From positions 806,001 through 870,000 of the forward strand of contig NZ_LR884459.1 of NCBI RefSeq assembly GCF_904848165.1: DNA of 64,000 nt, given 5' to 3'. The notes beneath the pieces are model-generated. The model was not told the origin of the DNA. It saw only the letters and a program-made list of their open reading frames with translations, and made no database searches. The stretch comes from Psychrobacter arenosus (lineage in GTDB: Bacteria > Pseudomonadota > Gammaproteobacteria > Pseudomonadales > Moraxellaceae). The translations under genes were made by a program, and so were the position numbers. How positions within the stretch are numbered: the first letter of the stretch is position 1; each line of letters begins with the position of its first letter. This document shows positions 1 through 10,197 of the stretch, in pieces.

Positions 1-526
1 CATCCCCATCTTTAATCATGTAATTGACCAATACTGGCTGCTGGGTCAAAGTGCTGTCTTGCGTGAGTGCTTGCCACGTTTCATTAGTTAAGCTGTCGGT
101 TACGGCTAGCCCATTGGCTTCTTGAAAAGCTTGCATGGCCTTACGAGTGTTTTTACCCCAACGACCATCAACGGCGCCAACGCCATGATTGTGCCAATTG
201 AGCAAGGCTTGTAATTTCGCGCCGACATTACGATCTATTTTTTTACCCGCTTGCCATTGGCTACTGTTGACCTTTTTTGCGGTACTGCTCAAATTATCGG
301 TGGAATAAGGAATAATCGGCAAAACTTTATTCAAAGTCGTGATGACTTTCCCTTGTCCAGTGAATTTTTGGCTCACCATGGTGGCAGAGTTTTCTGCAGC
401 GTTAGTAGAGGTAGTGGCATTCGTAGTTGCGGTTTTTGTGGTCGCTGCATTAACGGGCGAACTGACCAGCATAATAGACGCTAACGCCATTCCAAGTACG
501 TTGGTTGTTATTATTTTCTTTTGCAT
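1..526 (-). CDS. Secreted peptidoglycan-binding domain protein, partial (left edge)
   Basis: The minus strand from an ATG at 526 stays open to the window edge, giving the first 175 residues. Residues 1-27 form a signal peptide (KK, hydrophobic core, VNA cleavage). A Thr/Asn/Ala-rich low-complexity stretch follows to about residue 50. Residues 103-155 match a peptidoglycan-binding type 1 fold: AKLQALLNWHNHGVGAVDG, then TRKAMQAFQ and a closing TWQAL. This order is typical of periplasmic murein-binding proteins that carry a C-terminal L,D-transpeptidase (YkuD) domain, but that part would lie outside the window, so the catalytic function is inference. Overlapping plus-strand ORFs at 251-545 are shadows of it. 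Confidence 0.75.
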   Translation of the reverse strand, partial: MQKKIITTNVLGMALASIMLVSSPVNAATTKTATTNATTSTNAAENSATMVSQKFTGQGKVITTLNKVLPIIPYSTDNLSSTAKKVNSSQWQAGKKIDRNVGAKLQALLNWHNHGVGAVDGRWGKNTRKAMQAFQEANGLAVTDSLTNETWQALTQDSTLTQQPVLVNYMIKDGD

Positions 527-650
527 TATTCAAGACATCCTATAGGTTGATTTTTATATAAATGGGCTTTCTAAACAGGCAGTTATATACAAGTAGTTGC
601 TGCAAATAGAATCTAGTTAATATGTTTTTATTCAAATAATATTTTATATA

Positions 651-688
651 AATAAAAAAAGGAACTTACGTATAAGTTCCTTTTTATC
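651..688. terminator. Bidirectional intrinsic terminator after leuB
   Basis: An 8-bp perfect stem (661-668 with 673-680, loop cgta) is flanked by an A-run on the left and a T-run on the right. It can terminate leuB on the minus strand. The rest of the 527-866 gap holds short repeats of a 'ttattttaactta'-like motif at about 810-875 but no gene that I can support. Confidence 0.8.
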
Positions 689-866
689 ATCGCAGATAAT
701 GCTAAATTTATCTGTGTCTATGTGTGGCTACTCGTAGCAATATTGTGCATTAATACAGCAACATCGTTAAGACCACCTATTTTCATTGTCATAGACTATT
801 TTGCTTAGCTTTTTATTTTAACTTAACGGCTTATTTTAACTTAGCCGCTTATTTTAATTTAGCCAA

Positions 867-1976
867 CTATTTTAACTTAGCTAAGACCGCCTCGCCCATT
901 TCACGGCAGCCGACTTTCTTCAGACCAGCCGTATCGCTATCTGCGCTTAAGATATCAGCAGTACGTAGACCATCATCCAATACCGCACTGACGGCATCTT
1001 CGATAGCCACAGCAGCCGCTTCTTGCTTAAAGGTATAACGCAGCATCATTGCCACTGATAAAATGGTCGCTAATGGGTTCGCCAAGTCTTGACCGGCGAT
1101 ATCAGGAGCTGAACCATGGCAAGGCTCATACATGCCTTTACCATTGGCATCCAAGCTTGCTGAAGGCAACATACCGATAGAGCCGGTCAACATAGCGGCT
1201 TCGTCTGACAAAATATCGCCAAACATATTGCCCGTGACCATCACGTCAAACTGCTTCGGATTTTTAATCAGCTGCATACAAGCATTATCCGCATACATAT
1301 GCGATAGCGCCACATCGGTATAGCTTTCTTGCTGCATATCGGTCATCGTCTGCTTCCACAGCTCAGTGACTTCTAAGACGTTGGCTTTATCTACTGAGCA
1401 GACTTTAGCAGGACGGCCTAGCGCTTCCGCACGGACTTGGGCTAATTCAAAGGCGACCTTACCAATACGTTGGATTTCACTGGTGCTATACACCATGGTG
1501 TTATAGCCTTGCTGCTCACCGTTCTCTAGCGTACGGATACCGCGAGGCTCACCGAAATAGATACCGCCTGTCAATTCACGGACGATTAGCAAATCCAAAC
1601 CATTGATAATCTCTGGCTTGATACTAGAAGCATTGGCTAATTGTGGATACAGTTTCGCCACGCGTAGGTTAGCAAACAAGCCCAACTCACTACGAATTTT
1701 TAGTAGACCACGCTCTGGACGAATACTGCGCTCAATAGCATCCCACTTTGGACCACCTACTGCTCCTAACAGAACCGCATCCGCTGCCTGTGCTTTTTGC
1801 AAAGTATCTGCGGGTAAAGGCTCGCCACTTTCATCAATAGCTGCCCCACCGATCAACCCAGACTCCAAGGTTAAATTTAGCGCAAACTTCGCATCCACGG
1901 CTTTTAGCACGTCGATTGCTTGTGTCATGATTTCCGGGCCAATACCATCGCCAGCTAGAGTTAATACGGTTGCCAT
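867..1976 (-). CDS. leuB: 3-isopropylmalate dehydrogenase
   Basis: This cytosolic enzyme oxidises and decarboxylates (2R,3S)-3-isopropylmalate to 2-oxoisocaproate with NAD+, the third step of leucine biosynthesis. The protein has the family hallmarks: GDGIGPEI near the N terminus, a GGPKWD loop, the substrate-binding Arg segment [18 protein letters not shown], and the metal and cofactor region [25 protein letters not shown] start it at the ATG at 1976 (369 aa) rather than five codons upstream, because AAGGAA sits directly before that ATG and would lie inside the longer reading. It follows leuC, gst, leuD and a lipoprotein gene on the same strand, but the 250-bp gap to the lipoprotein gene suggests its own promoter. 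Confidence 0.96.
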   Translation of the reverse strand: MATVLTLAGDGIGPEIMTQAIDVLKAVDAKFALNLTLESGLIGGAAIDESGEPLPADTLQKAQAADAVLLGAVGGPKWDAIERSIRPERGLLKIRSELGLFANLRVAKLYPQLANASSIKPEIINGLDLLIVRELTGGIYFGEPRGIRTLENGEQQGYNTMVYSTSEIQRIGKVAFELAQVRAEALGRPAKVCSVDKANVLEVTELWKQTMTDMQQESYTDVALSHMYADNACMQLIKNPKQFDVMVTGNMFGDILSDEAAMLTGSIGMLPSASLDANGKGMYEPCHGSAPDIAGQDLANPLATILSVAMMLRYTFKQEAAAVAIEDAVSAVLDDGLRTADILSADSDTAGLKKVGCREMGEAVLAKLK

Positions 1977-2225
1977 GTGATTCCTTTGCATGATTAGAAA
2001 AATTAACAGTTAGGGAAATTAAAAATTAGAAAATTTAAAAGATTTAGGGCAAAACATTTGTTAAAACGATAAATTAAAACCTGAAAACTGATATTTAAAA
2101 ACTGATATCTAAAAACTAAGATTTGAAAACAAGCCCCAGCAAATTAAGCTAAAAGTTTAAAAAATATACGCTCAGTAGCATGGTCACTAAAGCGTTGCAG
2201 ACCCTAAGTCTAGTCTCTGCACAAT

Positions 2226-2945
2226 TTAATCACCAAACACTGCGTCATCGGACGATAATAAAGCTTGCGTCTCTGCCGTTGAGGACAACCCGGTCACTTC
2301 GATAAATTCATTCTGTCGCGAGTCTACAGGCAGTTTACAAAAGCGGCGGATCGGCTTGGTGTTATGCACCACTTCCACACACAGTGGATTGGGGGAAGCA
2401 CTGTCCAACAAACTGTCCGCTTTATCATTCATCGGTAGACGATAGGCGCGGAGTCGATAGTCGCCAGGCTGTCTAAAGTCATGAATGAGCGCAAAGCGTT
2501 CTACATACTCATCATTATTTTCTGGATAAAAATTGGTATGGATTTCATGTTTTCCAGGCATAACTCGCGCATAATAATTGACTAGGCCTTCCGCCTTGGT
2601 GCTCAATAGTGGCACTAATTTGGGAATTTTTATCCCGTCTTTATTTTGCTTTAATTGACCTGGCTGAGTGACTATCGCCCCTTTAGCGGGGCTATGAGTA
2701 TCAGAATTAATCAAAAGCTTCTTATCCATTTGCACTATTTCGCAATGGTAAGTTCCTTCACAAGCTACCGTGACCTCGCCTGGAAAAGTCTGGATTTTAT
2801 CCGGCGTTAAATTGGGTTTAACAGGCGTATCAAGCGTTTGATAACCCGTGATTCCTTGACAGCCTACTAGGGCCGATAACATCGCTGCCGTGGCTATCGC
2901 CAATCCTGTTTTTTTAGGAGCAATCCAAGTCATATTTATACTCAT
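2226..2945 (-). CDS. Hypothetical lipoprotein between leuD and leuB
   Basis: This is a 239-residue protein with a type II signal peptide: lysines at 11-12, a hydrophobic stretch, then a lipobox ending in LVGC with Cys29. Serine is absent after the Cys (QGITG), so sorting to the outer membrane is plausible. The mature part has a Cys pair near the middle (ACEGTYHCEIVQ) and another pair near the C terminus (PLCVEV and RRFCKLP), which could form disulfides. I do not recognise the family. The segment around residues 120-165 (NYYARVMPGKHEIH...YVERFALIHDF) resembles an all-beta carrier fold. It lies inside the leucine gene run, with 284 bp to leuD and 250 bp to leuB, so it is probably transcribed separately. 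Confidence 0.7.
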   Translation of the reverse strand: MSINMTWIAPKKTGLAIATAAMLSALVGCQGITGYQTLDTPVKPNLTPDKIQTFPGEVTVACEGTYHCEIVQMDKKLLINSDTHSPAKGAIVTQPGQLKQNKDGIKIPKLVPLLSTKAEGLVNYYARVMPGKHEIHTNFYPENNDEYVERFALIHDFRQPGDYRLRAYRLPMNDKADSLLDSASPNPLCVEVVHNTKPIRRFCKLPVDSRQNEFIEVTGLSSTAETQALLSSDDAVFGD

Positions 2946-3229
2946 TTAGCTGTCATATAGTGATTAAAAACTCTTATACATTTTATATAGTTATTTTGCA
3001 TAACTCAATCTACCTCCACCAAGAGCAGAGAGTAGATGGTAACTTTAAGACGATAGCGCCTATTACCCCTAAAATCACGCTTTTAGCAAACTAGATTACT
3101 AAATAGCTTACCTTATAAAATGCAAAAGTTCTGAGTCCCAGCCTAATCCTAATAAACAAGAGTATAAGTCAATAATGGGTCACTATATGAGCGGCTAACC
3201 AAGTCTTAAGCAGCTAATAAAGCAAAGAC

Positions 3230-3880
3230 TTATGCTCGCACATCATTGAATATCCATGGCGTCTGCTGCTGCATTTTGGCTTCATAAGCTTTGATAGCAT
3301 CACTTTGCTGCAGAGTCAGCCCAATATCATCCAAACCATTTAACAAGCAGTGCTTGCGGAACTCATCGACTGCAAAAGGATATTCTGTCCCTTCTGGGGT
3401 AATGACTACTTGGCGCTCAAGATCCGTTGTTAGCTCATAGCCGACATTGGCCTCTACCGCTGCAAACAATTGGTCTACGATAGCTTCAGACAATACGATG
3501 GGTAACATGCCATTTTTAAAGCAGTTATTATAAAAAATATCCGCGTAACTGGGCGCAATTACCGTGCGGAAGCCATATTCTGACAAGGCCCAAGGAGCAT
3601 GCTCACGGCTAGAGCCGCAACCAAAGTTTTTGCGGGCAAGCAGAATGTTGGCGCCTTGATAGCGCGGTAGGTTTAAAACGAAGTCTGGGTTAATAGGACG
3701 CACACTATTGTCCTGACCAGGATAGCCTTCGTCTAAATAACGCCACTCATCAAACAAGTTGACGCCAAACCCTGTGCGTTGGATAGACTTCAAAAATTGC
3801 TTAGGAATAATCTGATCGGTATCGACGTTCGAGCGATCTAATGGACAAACGATGCCCGTTTGCGTGTTATAAGCTTGCAT
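3230..3880 (-). CDS. leuD: 3-isopropylmalate dehydratase small subunit
   Basis: This is the swivel-domain subunit of isopropylmalate isomerase, which pairs with LeuC to interconvert 2- and 3-isopropylmalate. Its 216 residues show the family markers [17 protein letters not shown] at the N terminus, [15 protein letters not shown] (the substrate-binding loop) near residue 90, and [14 protein letters not shown]. The length is normal. It starts 19 bp after the end of gst, with a GGAAG-type ribosome site in the gap, so gst and leuD are probably co-transcribed. LeuC is encoded on the other side of gst. Confidence 0.96.
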   Translation of the reverse strand: MQAYNTQTGIVCPLDRSNVDTDQIIPKQFLKSIQRTGFGVNLFDEWRYLDEGYPGQDNSVRPINPDFVLNLPRYQGANILLARKNFGCGSSREHAPWALSEYGFRTVIAPSYADIFYNNCFKNGMLPIVLSEAIVDQLFAAVEANVGYELTTDLERQVVITPEGTEYPFAVDEFRKHCLLNGLDDIGLTLQQSDAIKAYEAKMQQQTPWIFNDVRA

Positions 3881-3899
3881 AAGTCTTCCTTAAATTCGG

Positions 3900-4538
3900 T
3901 TAAAATTTCGGTCCTGCTTGTTTCATCGCTGCGGGAAAATTCTCCCGCGCTGCTAATTTATCTAAATAGGCTTGTACATGTTCAGGTAGCTCACTTAAAC
4001 CGAGCATTTTCATCCAACCTATCAGCTGATAATAATAGATATCGGCTAAGGTGAACTGATCACCTGCCACATAATCGCGCTCTGCTAACCAAGCCCAAAG
4101 CGTCGGGACAGCGCGTTCAATACTTTTTAAACTGCGCTCTGCGGTCCCTTCTGGCCACTTATAAACTGCTGCCAGTAAAGTAGACTGCGCGCGTAACCAA
4201 CAGTAGCTTTCAATCTCAGTCAGACCATAAGATAACGCCTGACGGAAATGAAAATTATCTTTAGCGTAGCTGGGCGCATTAGCATCTGGCGTTAGCGGAC
4301 GCTCGGGATGCAAATCATTGAGATATTCCATGATCGCTATCGACTCAGTCAACGTGGTGTCATCATGGACTAGCGTCGGCACCTTGCCATGCGGGTTAAG
4401 CGCTAAATACTGCTCGGTACGGCAGTCTCCTGCCATCGGATTTAACAACTCAACTTGGTAATCCATGTCGAGTTCTTCTAGCGTCCATAGCACCCGCTCA
4501 GCTCGCGATTGAAAAGGCAGCTTATAAAGTGTCAGCAT
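3900..4538 (-). CDS. Glutathione S-transferase family protein
   Basis: This 212-residue cytosolic GST has an N-terminal thioredoxin-fold domain (LTLYKLPFQSRAERVLWTLEELDMDYQ, the cis-Pro loop GKVPTLV, and the glutathione gamma-Glu contact ESIAIMEYL). An all-helical C-terminal domain contains the N-capping box FTLADIYYY near residue 165. Ser or Tyr near position 11 is the likely catalytic residue. I chose the ATG at 4538 because AAGGA lies nine bases upstream. The ATG three codons earlier overlaps that ribosome site. It sits between leuC and leuD, and the substrate is unknown. Confidence 0.88.
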   Translation of the reverse strand: MLTLYKLPFQSRAERVLWTLEELDMDYQVELLNPMAGDCRTEQYLALNPHGKVPTLVHDDTTLTESIAIMEYLNDLHPERPLTPDANAPSYAKDNFHFRQALSYGLTEIESYCWLRAQSTLLAAVYKWPEGTAERSLKSIERAVPTLWAWLAERDYVAGDQFTLADIYYYQLIGWMKMLGLSELPEHVQAYLDKLAARENFPAAMKQAGPKF

Positions 4539-4653
4539 TTTATTCATCCTTGTATAAAACTTATGTGATATTAAAATTTATTAAGCCTAACCTTTCTTTT
4601 ACCAAGCTTTAATAAAGAACTTGTTAGCCGTCCAGCTATTAAAGTTTAGCCTA

Positions 4654-6072
4654 TTAAAAGTTACGAACATCAACAAAATGACCGGCTAATGCAGCAGCGG
4701 CAGCCATAGCAGGACTCACCAAATGCGTGCGCCCGCCATTGCCCTGACGACCTTCAAAGTTACGGTTTGACGTCGAGGCGCAATGCTCTTGCGGTTGTAA
4801 TTTATCCGCATTCATTGCCAAGCACATAGAGCAACCTGGCTCACGCCATTCAAAGCCCGCTTCGGTAAAGAGCTTGTCTAAGCCTTCCTCTTCCGCTTGT
4901 TTTTTCACTTGTCCTGAGCCCGCTACTACGATGGCTTCTTTTACTGTGGCAGCGACTTTACGCCCTTTGATGACCGAAGCTGCTGAGCGCAAATCTTCGA
5001 TACGTGAGTTGGTGCAAGAGCCAATGAAGATACGATCGAGCTGAATGTCCGTGACCGGTTGACCCGCGATAAGCCCCATATATTTATAGGCGCGCTCCCA
5101 ACCTTCTTGTTGGGTCTCATCTTGTGCTTGGTCGAGGGTAGGCACAGATTGAGTGACTTCTACGACCATTTCAGGCGAGGTGCCCCAAGAGACTTGTGGT
5201 GCAATCTGACTGCCATCCATCTCGATAACGGTGTCAAAGACAGCATCGTCATCTGAGTACAGAGTACGCCAGTAAGCTTCCGCTTGCTGCCACTGCTCAC
5301 CCGTTGGGGCATACGGACGGCCTTTGACATAGTCAATAGTGATGTCATCAACAGCGACCATACCGACGCGCGCGCCAGCTTCAATCGCCATATTACAGAC
5401 GGTCATACGCCCTTCCATGCTCATCTCTTCAAAGACCTGCCCTGCAAACTCAATCGCATGACCTGTCCCGCCAGCTGTGCCAATCTTAGCGATAATAGCC
5501 AAGACCACATCTTTAGCCGTCACACCTGCCCCCAATTGACCGGTGACACGGATTTGCATATTTTTCATCTTTTGTTGCACAAGACACTGGGTCGCAAGCA
5601 CATGCTCAACTTCTGAGGTACCGATACCATGGGCAAGACACCCTAGGGCACCATGAGTGGCTGTATGAGAATCGCCACAAACTACGGTCATACCCGGTAG
5701 CACTAAGCCCTGCTCAGGTCCGACCACGTGCACGATACCTTGACGCGCATCATTAATCGTAAACTCAGCAATATCAAATTTAGCGCAGTTTTCATCTAGT
5801 GTAAGGACTTGCAGGCGCGATACCTGATCCTGAATACCTGCTACCCCTTCTAAACGCTCTTTTCTAACGGTCGGTACGTTGTGATCCGGCGTCGCGATAT
5901 TGGCAGATAGGCGCCAAGGCTCACGGTTGGCCAATGAGAGCCCTTCAAAAGCTTGCGGGCTTGTCACTTCATGCAGCAAATGACGATCGATATAGATTAA
6001 GCAGGAACCATCATCGCGCTGACTGACGACGTGCGCGTCCCAAAGTTTGTCATATAAAGTGTGACCTGCCAT
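4654..6072 (-). CDS. leuC: 3-isopropylmalate dehydratase large subunit
   Basis: This 472-residue aconitase-family subunit carries the [4Fe-4S] cluster of isopropylmalate isomerase (leucine biosynthesis, step 2). Motifs seen include [19 protein letters not shown], the [12 protein letters not shown] segment, [13 protein letters not shown] (first cluster Cys) and [11 protein letters not shown] (second and third cluster Cys). [19 protein letters not shown] tail follows. AAAAGGA stands eight bases before the ATG. It is the first gene of the minus-strand leucine run and diverges from the LysR gene at 6932 across an 859-bp spacer. Confidence 0.97.
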   Translation of the reverse strand: MAGHTLYDKLWDAHVVSQRDDGSCLIYIDRHLLHEVTSPQAFEGLSLANREPWRLSANIATPDHNVPTVRKERLEGVAGIQDQVSRLQVLTLDENCAKFDIAEFTINDARQGIVHVVGPEQGLVLPGMTVVCGDSHTATHGALGCLAHGIGTSEVEHVLATQCLVQQKMKNMQIRVTGQLGAGVTAKDVVLAIIAKIGTAGGTGHAIEFAGQVFEEMSMEGRMTVCNMAIEAGARVGMVAVDDITIDYVKGRPYAPTGEQWQQAEAYWRTLYSDDDAVFDTVIEMDGSQIAPQVSWGTSPEMVVEVTQSVPTLDQAQDETQQEGWERAYKYMGLIAGQPVTDIQLDRIFIGSCTNSRIEDLRSAASVIKGRKVAATVKEAIVVAGSGQVKKQAEEEGLDKLFTEAGFEWREPGCSMCLAMNADKLQPQEHCASTSNRNFEGRQGNGGRTHLVSPAMAAAAALAGHFVDVRNF

Positions 6073-6931
6073 AGTTACTGTCCTTTTATTACAAGTGGCT
6101 ATGTCTATGTTGAGAGACTGCTAAGCGCGCTAACCAATAGGTTGAGCAATAGCGCAACGCAGCCGCCTCACTATAAACAGTGGCGAGACTAAAAATATAA
6201 ATAATTTGAAAAGCTTATACAGCTATATAAGAAACGATTTTATAAGAGTGACTGTGGATGCTAACCGATAGACTAAGCGTTAATTTATATCTATAACCCG
6301 ATAAAAAAGAGTATTAATATCTCAGGCTTAACTGCCTATCTAAATCTAAAACATCCCTATTTTCCAATAGTCCATTATTGCGCAACTAGCCGCCTGAAAG
6401 GCTTAATAATAAGGCGTCTGCTGATTGACTCTATAGCTGCGATTATACCTGTTAAATTTCTATAAGAATAATTGATGATTTTTATTAGTTTAAAAACTTT
6501 TAATTCTGTCTTATAGCGAATATACTATTCAACTAAAGGTTATATCCTATAGAAAATCAACGCTTGCAAAGAGTTAAGCGAGTTTTTCTTAACTAGTCCG
6601 GTTGCGCTAGAAATATTTTAAGTGCCCAAAAGTGCACTATTTTAGTGCAAATTAACTTATTTATAATGATGATAATTAAAGCTTTTAATGAGATTAAAAA
6701 CCTAGTCTAACTATACCATATTAAGACTCTAGGCTAAACGCTGCCCTCTGCATAATAGAAGGTTATGCGGCTTTTGTTATAACGCTGAAACCACTATAAA
6801 ACTTTATGAGTTATACCAGACTAAAGCTCAGCACTGGCAAGGCCATTTATAAGCCAATATTAGTAGGTTATTACGCTCATTTTTCATTCAACGCCATGTT
6901 CTTTTAAACCGCTTATTACAAGGATTCAGAT
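6073..6931. other. Long leuC/LysR divergent spacer
   Basis: This is 859 bp of AT-rich sequence between leuC (minus) and the LysR gene (plus). I found no ORF with a ribosome site, no leucine-rich leader peptide and no convincing intrinsic terminator in it. It must hold both promoters. The unusual length leaves room for LysR-type operator sites, but I cannot name one with confidence. Confidence 0.5.
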
Positions 6932-7804
6932 GTGAATACGACCAATTTGACAACGTTTGTAACGGTCATGCAAACCGGCAGTATTTCCGGTGCCGCCGAA
7001 AAACTTTTTATTACTCAGCCTGCTGTCAGTAAGCGCATTAAAAACCTTGAAGAAGAGTTTAAAATTACGCTGTTTGATACCGTAGGTCGCGGTATTGTCG
7101 CCACCCAAGCCGCCAATGAAATGCTCCCGCATGCTAAAAAATGGCTAGATGATTACGAAAACTTTAAGATTAATTTGCAAAATTCGCAGCAAACCGTTTC
7201 TGGCAAATTGGTCATCGGCACCAGTCATCATATTGGGTTACATCATTTGCCGCCAGTATTGAAAAACTTTATCCAAACGTATCCTGCTGTACAGTTAGAG
7301 GTGCATTTCGTCGATTCAGAAGAAGCGCACAAAGCGGTACTAGATGGCGATGTGTCTTTGGCTTTTTTAACGCTACCACCGGTTTATGACAAACGCTTAA
7401 CTTATCATACCTTATGGTCTGACCCGCTGTATTTTATGACGGGCACGCTATCGCCATTGGCTAAGAAAAATGACGTTACTCTAGAGCAGTTGGCGCATTA
7501 TCCTGCAATTTTACCGTCTGCCAATACTTTTACCAGTCAGATTACCTTGGCAGAATTTGCTAAGAACAACCTCAAGCCTTATGCCACCATGAGCACCAAT
7601 CCTTTAGAGTCGATTCGTATGTTGGTCTCAGTAGGTTTAGGCTGGTCGGTACTGCCGCAAACTTTAATCAACCAAGAGTTGGCGCAAATTGATATGGCGG
7701 ATAATATAGAGCTACAGCGTTATCTAGGGGTCGTTATTAACCCTAGCTTGACCCGCTCAGCCAGTGTGCAAGCCTTATTGGATATGTTGACGCCTATAGA
7801 TTAA
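6932..7804 (+). CDS. LysR-family transcriptional regulator
   Basis: This 290-residue protein has an N-terminal winged helix-turn-helix (residues 1-60: TTFVTVMQTGSISGAAEKLF followed by TQPAVSKRIKNLE) and a periplasmic-binding-protein-like effector domain from about residue 90 (GKLVIGTSHHIGLHHLPPVL). The start is the GTG at 6932, with AAGGA eight bases upstream. The ATG two bases earlier is out of frame and followed directly by a stop. LysR regulators commonly control the divergent gene, so leuC and leucine synthesis are the natural candidate target. That link is inference from position only. Confidence 0.88.
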   Translation: MNTTNLTTFVTVMQTGSISGAAEKLFITQPAVSKRIKNLEEEFKITLFDTVGRGIVATQAANEMLPHAKKWLDDYENFKINLQNSQQTVSGKLVIGTSHHIGLHHLPPVLKNFIQTYPAVQLEVHFVDSEEAHKAVLDGDVSLAFLTLPPVYDKRLTYHTLWSDPLYFMTGTLSPLAKKNDVTLEQLAHYPAILPSANTFTSQITLAEFAKNNLKPYATMSTNPLESIRMLVSVGLGWSVLPQTLINQELAQIDMADNIELQRYLGVVINPSLTRSASVQALLDMLTPID

Positions 7805-7960
7805 TCATATCTGTCTATATTACTTTAGACGGTATTTAAGCTGAGCTCGACAGGTGTCCTATACGCTGCCCTAATACTGAGCATTCCAAGTATTAAGGTG
7901 GCGTATAAATTTAAGTTTCCTTTATAAAACCTATTGATTTCTCTAGACAAATAAAGCTAG

Positions 7961-7990
7961 TTCGCAATCACATTAACCATGCGTTATAAT
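7961..7990 (+). promoter_or_regulatory. Candidate distal promoter of the putP leader
   Basis: A perfect TATAAT at 7985-7990 has a weak -35-like TTCGCA at 7961-7966 (18-base spacer). If used, it would start a leader of about 540 nt ahead of putP that contains the terminator at 8474-8511. Confidence 0.35.
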
Positions 7991-8473
7991 ACGTGACAGT
8001 TTGTTTAGTTATAGGGTTGTTATCTTGCTGGTAGCTTTCATACCTTAGTTGATAATTACCACAAGTATTAAAAACAACAGACGACTAAAGTTTAGGCAAA
8101 TATAAATGAAATTAAATGGCACTTTGCTAATGCTCTTCTTTTCTAGTCGCTAGCTTTATTGCAGTGATGATTTGGTGCTTACTTGATAGGCATCATTTGC
8201 ACGATGCGAGGATTTTTCAAAATAATTGACGTTACTAATATTTTATTACTTACTACTAAAGCCTATGGGTTAAGAATAAGAGCCTTGTAAAAGAAAAGAG
8301 GCCTTAGTTAGTGAGGGGTAATAAGATAGAGGATTTGCTATAGGCACCCTTATTAATCACCGGTCTTATTAACGATTGGGTTTATCAGTAGGGATTTTAT
8401 TAGCTGAACCTATGGTAGTAACGTCAGTCATTTATTACCTTAACCATCGTCATAGATTATTAGAGCTTTTTAT

Positions 8474-8511
8474 AAAGCCATTATGCCGCCTAGACCATAA
8501 TGGCTTTTTTT
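8474..8511 (+). terminator. Strong intrinsic terminator / attenuator just upstream of putP
   Basis: A 12-bp perfect stem (8474-8485 with 8496-8507, 10-nt loop) is followed by an uninterrupted T-run. It ends only 37 bases before the putP ATG, leaving hardly any room for a separate putP promoter. The 743-bp spacer (7805-8547) contains no other supportable gene, so this hairpin either terminates a non-coding transcript or attenuates putP. Confidence 0.75.
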
Positions 8512-8547
8512 GTATTTAAACGCCAGAATTTAGGTTAAGGATATTTT

Positions 8548-10047
8548 ATGAATGGAATTTCAACCGGCGTCCTCATCTCGTTAGGCGCTTACTTTTTAGT
8601 CATGATTGGGATTGGTATTTATGCTTACTTTAAGCAAGCCAATGACTCTGAAGGTTATATGTTGGGGGGGCGTAATCTTGGCCCTGCCGTTACCGCACTC
8701 TCTGCTGGTGCTTCTGACATGTCAGGGTGGTTGCTTTTAGGTTTACCCGGTTACATGTATGCTGATGGGGTTGTCAGTATTTGGATTGCTCTCGGTCTAA
8801 CCGCAGGGGCGTTCTTAAACTACATCATTGTAGCCCCACGCTTACGCGTCTATACCGAAGTGGCGGACAATGCCATTACTCTCCCGGATTATTTCGCCAA
8901 CCGCTTTGAAGACAAGTCACACATGTTACGCGTCATCTCAGCTATCGTGATTATCTTATTCTTCACAGTTTATACCGCAGCCAGTCTAGTAGGTGGGGGT
9001 AAGTTGTTTGAAAGCTCGTTAAACCTGTCTTATAGTACCGGTCTTTGGGTTACTGCAGGGGTAGTTGTAGCTTATACGCTATTCGGTGGCTTCTTAGCCG
9101 TCTCTATGACAGATTTCGTGCAGGGTGTCATCATGCTGTTTGCGATGGTGATCGTACCGGTGGTGGCTTTCACCGATCTTGGCGGTATTGATGCTACTAC
9201 GACTGCTGTGCGTAACATCGACCCACAATTGCTTAATATCACTAGTGGCATGACGACTCTTGGTATTATTTCTTTACTAGCATGGGGCTTAGGCTATTTT
9301 GGTCAGCCGCATATCATCGTACGTTTCATGGCGATTCGCTCAGTAAAAGATATTCCGACAGCCCGTAATATCGGTATGAGTTGGATGATTGTGAGCTTAA
9401 TCGGTGCTTTGATGACCGGTTTTGCTGGCCGCGCTTATGTGCAAAAGACAGCGATGACGTTAGACGATCCTGAGACTATCTTCCTAGTATTTACTCAGTT
9501 CTTATTCCATCCGCTAGTTTCTGGCTTCCTATTAGCAGCTATCTTAGCGGCTATTATGAGTACGATTTCATCGCAGCTATTGGTAGTTTCGAGCTCATTA
9601 ACTAAAGACGTCTATAAGCTATTTTTCGACAGAGAAGCACCAGAAGCTCGCCAGGTATTGGTAGGTCGTATCTCAGTGGTATTGGTAGCCGTGGTTTCTA
9701 TCTTTTTGGCCTCAAACCCAGACAGCTCAGTACTAAGCTTAGTATCTAACGCTTGGGCAGGCTTTGGTGCCGCCTTTGGTCCCCTGGTCATCATCAGCTT
9801 GATGTGGAAAGGTATGAACCGTAATGGGGCTGTTGCCGGTATGGTTATTGGTGCCTTAACGGTTATCGTATGGATTTACGGTGGCTTTACTACAGCGGAC
9901 GGCGTGCCTCTAGGCGATTGGTTATTCGCTATCGTTCCTGGTTTCGTATTGAGCACTATCGCTATCATTGTGGTTAGTATCGCCACCGGTGGTCCGAAGC
10001 CTTCTGTAGTAGCTAAGTTTGAAGAGATGGAGCTTAACCTAAAATAA
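8548..10047 (+). CDS. putP: Sodium/proline symporter
   Basis: This inner-membrane sodium:solute symporter of the SSS family (499 aa, about 13 transmembrane helices) imports L-proline. Markers include GGRNLGPAVTALSAGASDMSGWLL in helix 2 (the sodium and proline site), LPDYFANRFED, GYFGQPHIIVRFMAIRS, and the PutP signature AAIMSTISSQLLVVSSSL near residue 335. AAGGAT lies eight bases before the ATG. It stands alone, without putA nearby, and ends in a bidirectional terminator shared with the Slam gene on the other strand. Confidence 0.93.
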   Translation: MNGISTGVLISLGAYFLVMIGIGIYAYFKQANDSEGYMLGGRNLGPAVTALSAGASDMSGWLLLGLPGYMYADGVVSIWIALGLTAGAFLNYIIVAPRLRVYTEVADNAITLPDYFANRFEDKSHMLRVISAIVIILFFTVYTAASLVGGGKLFESSLNLSYSTGLWVTAGVVVAYTLFGGFLAVSMTDFVQGVIMLFAMVIVPVVAFTDLGGIDATTTAVRNIDPQLLNITSGMTTLGIISLLAWGLGYFGQPHIIVRFMAIRSVKDIPTARNIGMSWMIVSLIGALMTGFAGRAYVQKTAMTLDDPETIFLVFTQFLFHPLVSGFLLAAILAAIMSTISSQLLVVSSSLTKDVYKLFFDREAPEARQVLVGRISVVLVAVVSIFLASNPDSSVLSLVSNAWAGFGAAFGPLVIISLMWKGMNRNGAVAGMVIGALTVIVWIYGGFTTADGVPLGDWLFAIVPGFVLSTIAIIVVSIATGGPKPSVVAKFEEMELNLK

Positions 10048-10090
10048 GCCCTAGCGGCTCTATTCAAACGACAATAGTCTAGCTCAATAA

Positions 10091-10122
10091 AAACCTCGCT
10101 ACTCGTTAGCGAGGTTTTTTTA
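10091..10122. terminator. Bidirectional terminator between putP and the Slam gene
   Basis: An 11-bp perfect stem (10091-10101 with 10107-10117) has A-residues to the left and seven Ts to the right. It serves putP on plus and the last gene of the surface-lipoprotein island on minus. Confidence 0.85.
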
Positions 10123-10197
10123 TTTATAAGGTAGAGCTTTCGGGCTCAGTCTTAACCTTGCTGCAAAAATTCTTCCTGAATAAAAATTGCTGCCCTA

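Noticed and set aside
251..545. Two plus-strand ORFs at the left edge
   Set aside because: They overlap the minus-strand secreted peptidoglycan-binding gene, which has a signal peptide and a clear domain. The plus frames have neither.
8106..8153. 15-codon leader peptide in the putP leader
   Set aside because: It has no ribosome site and no proline codons, so it does not support a classical attenuation leader.
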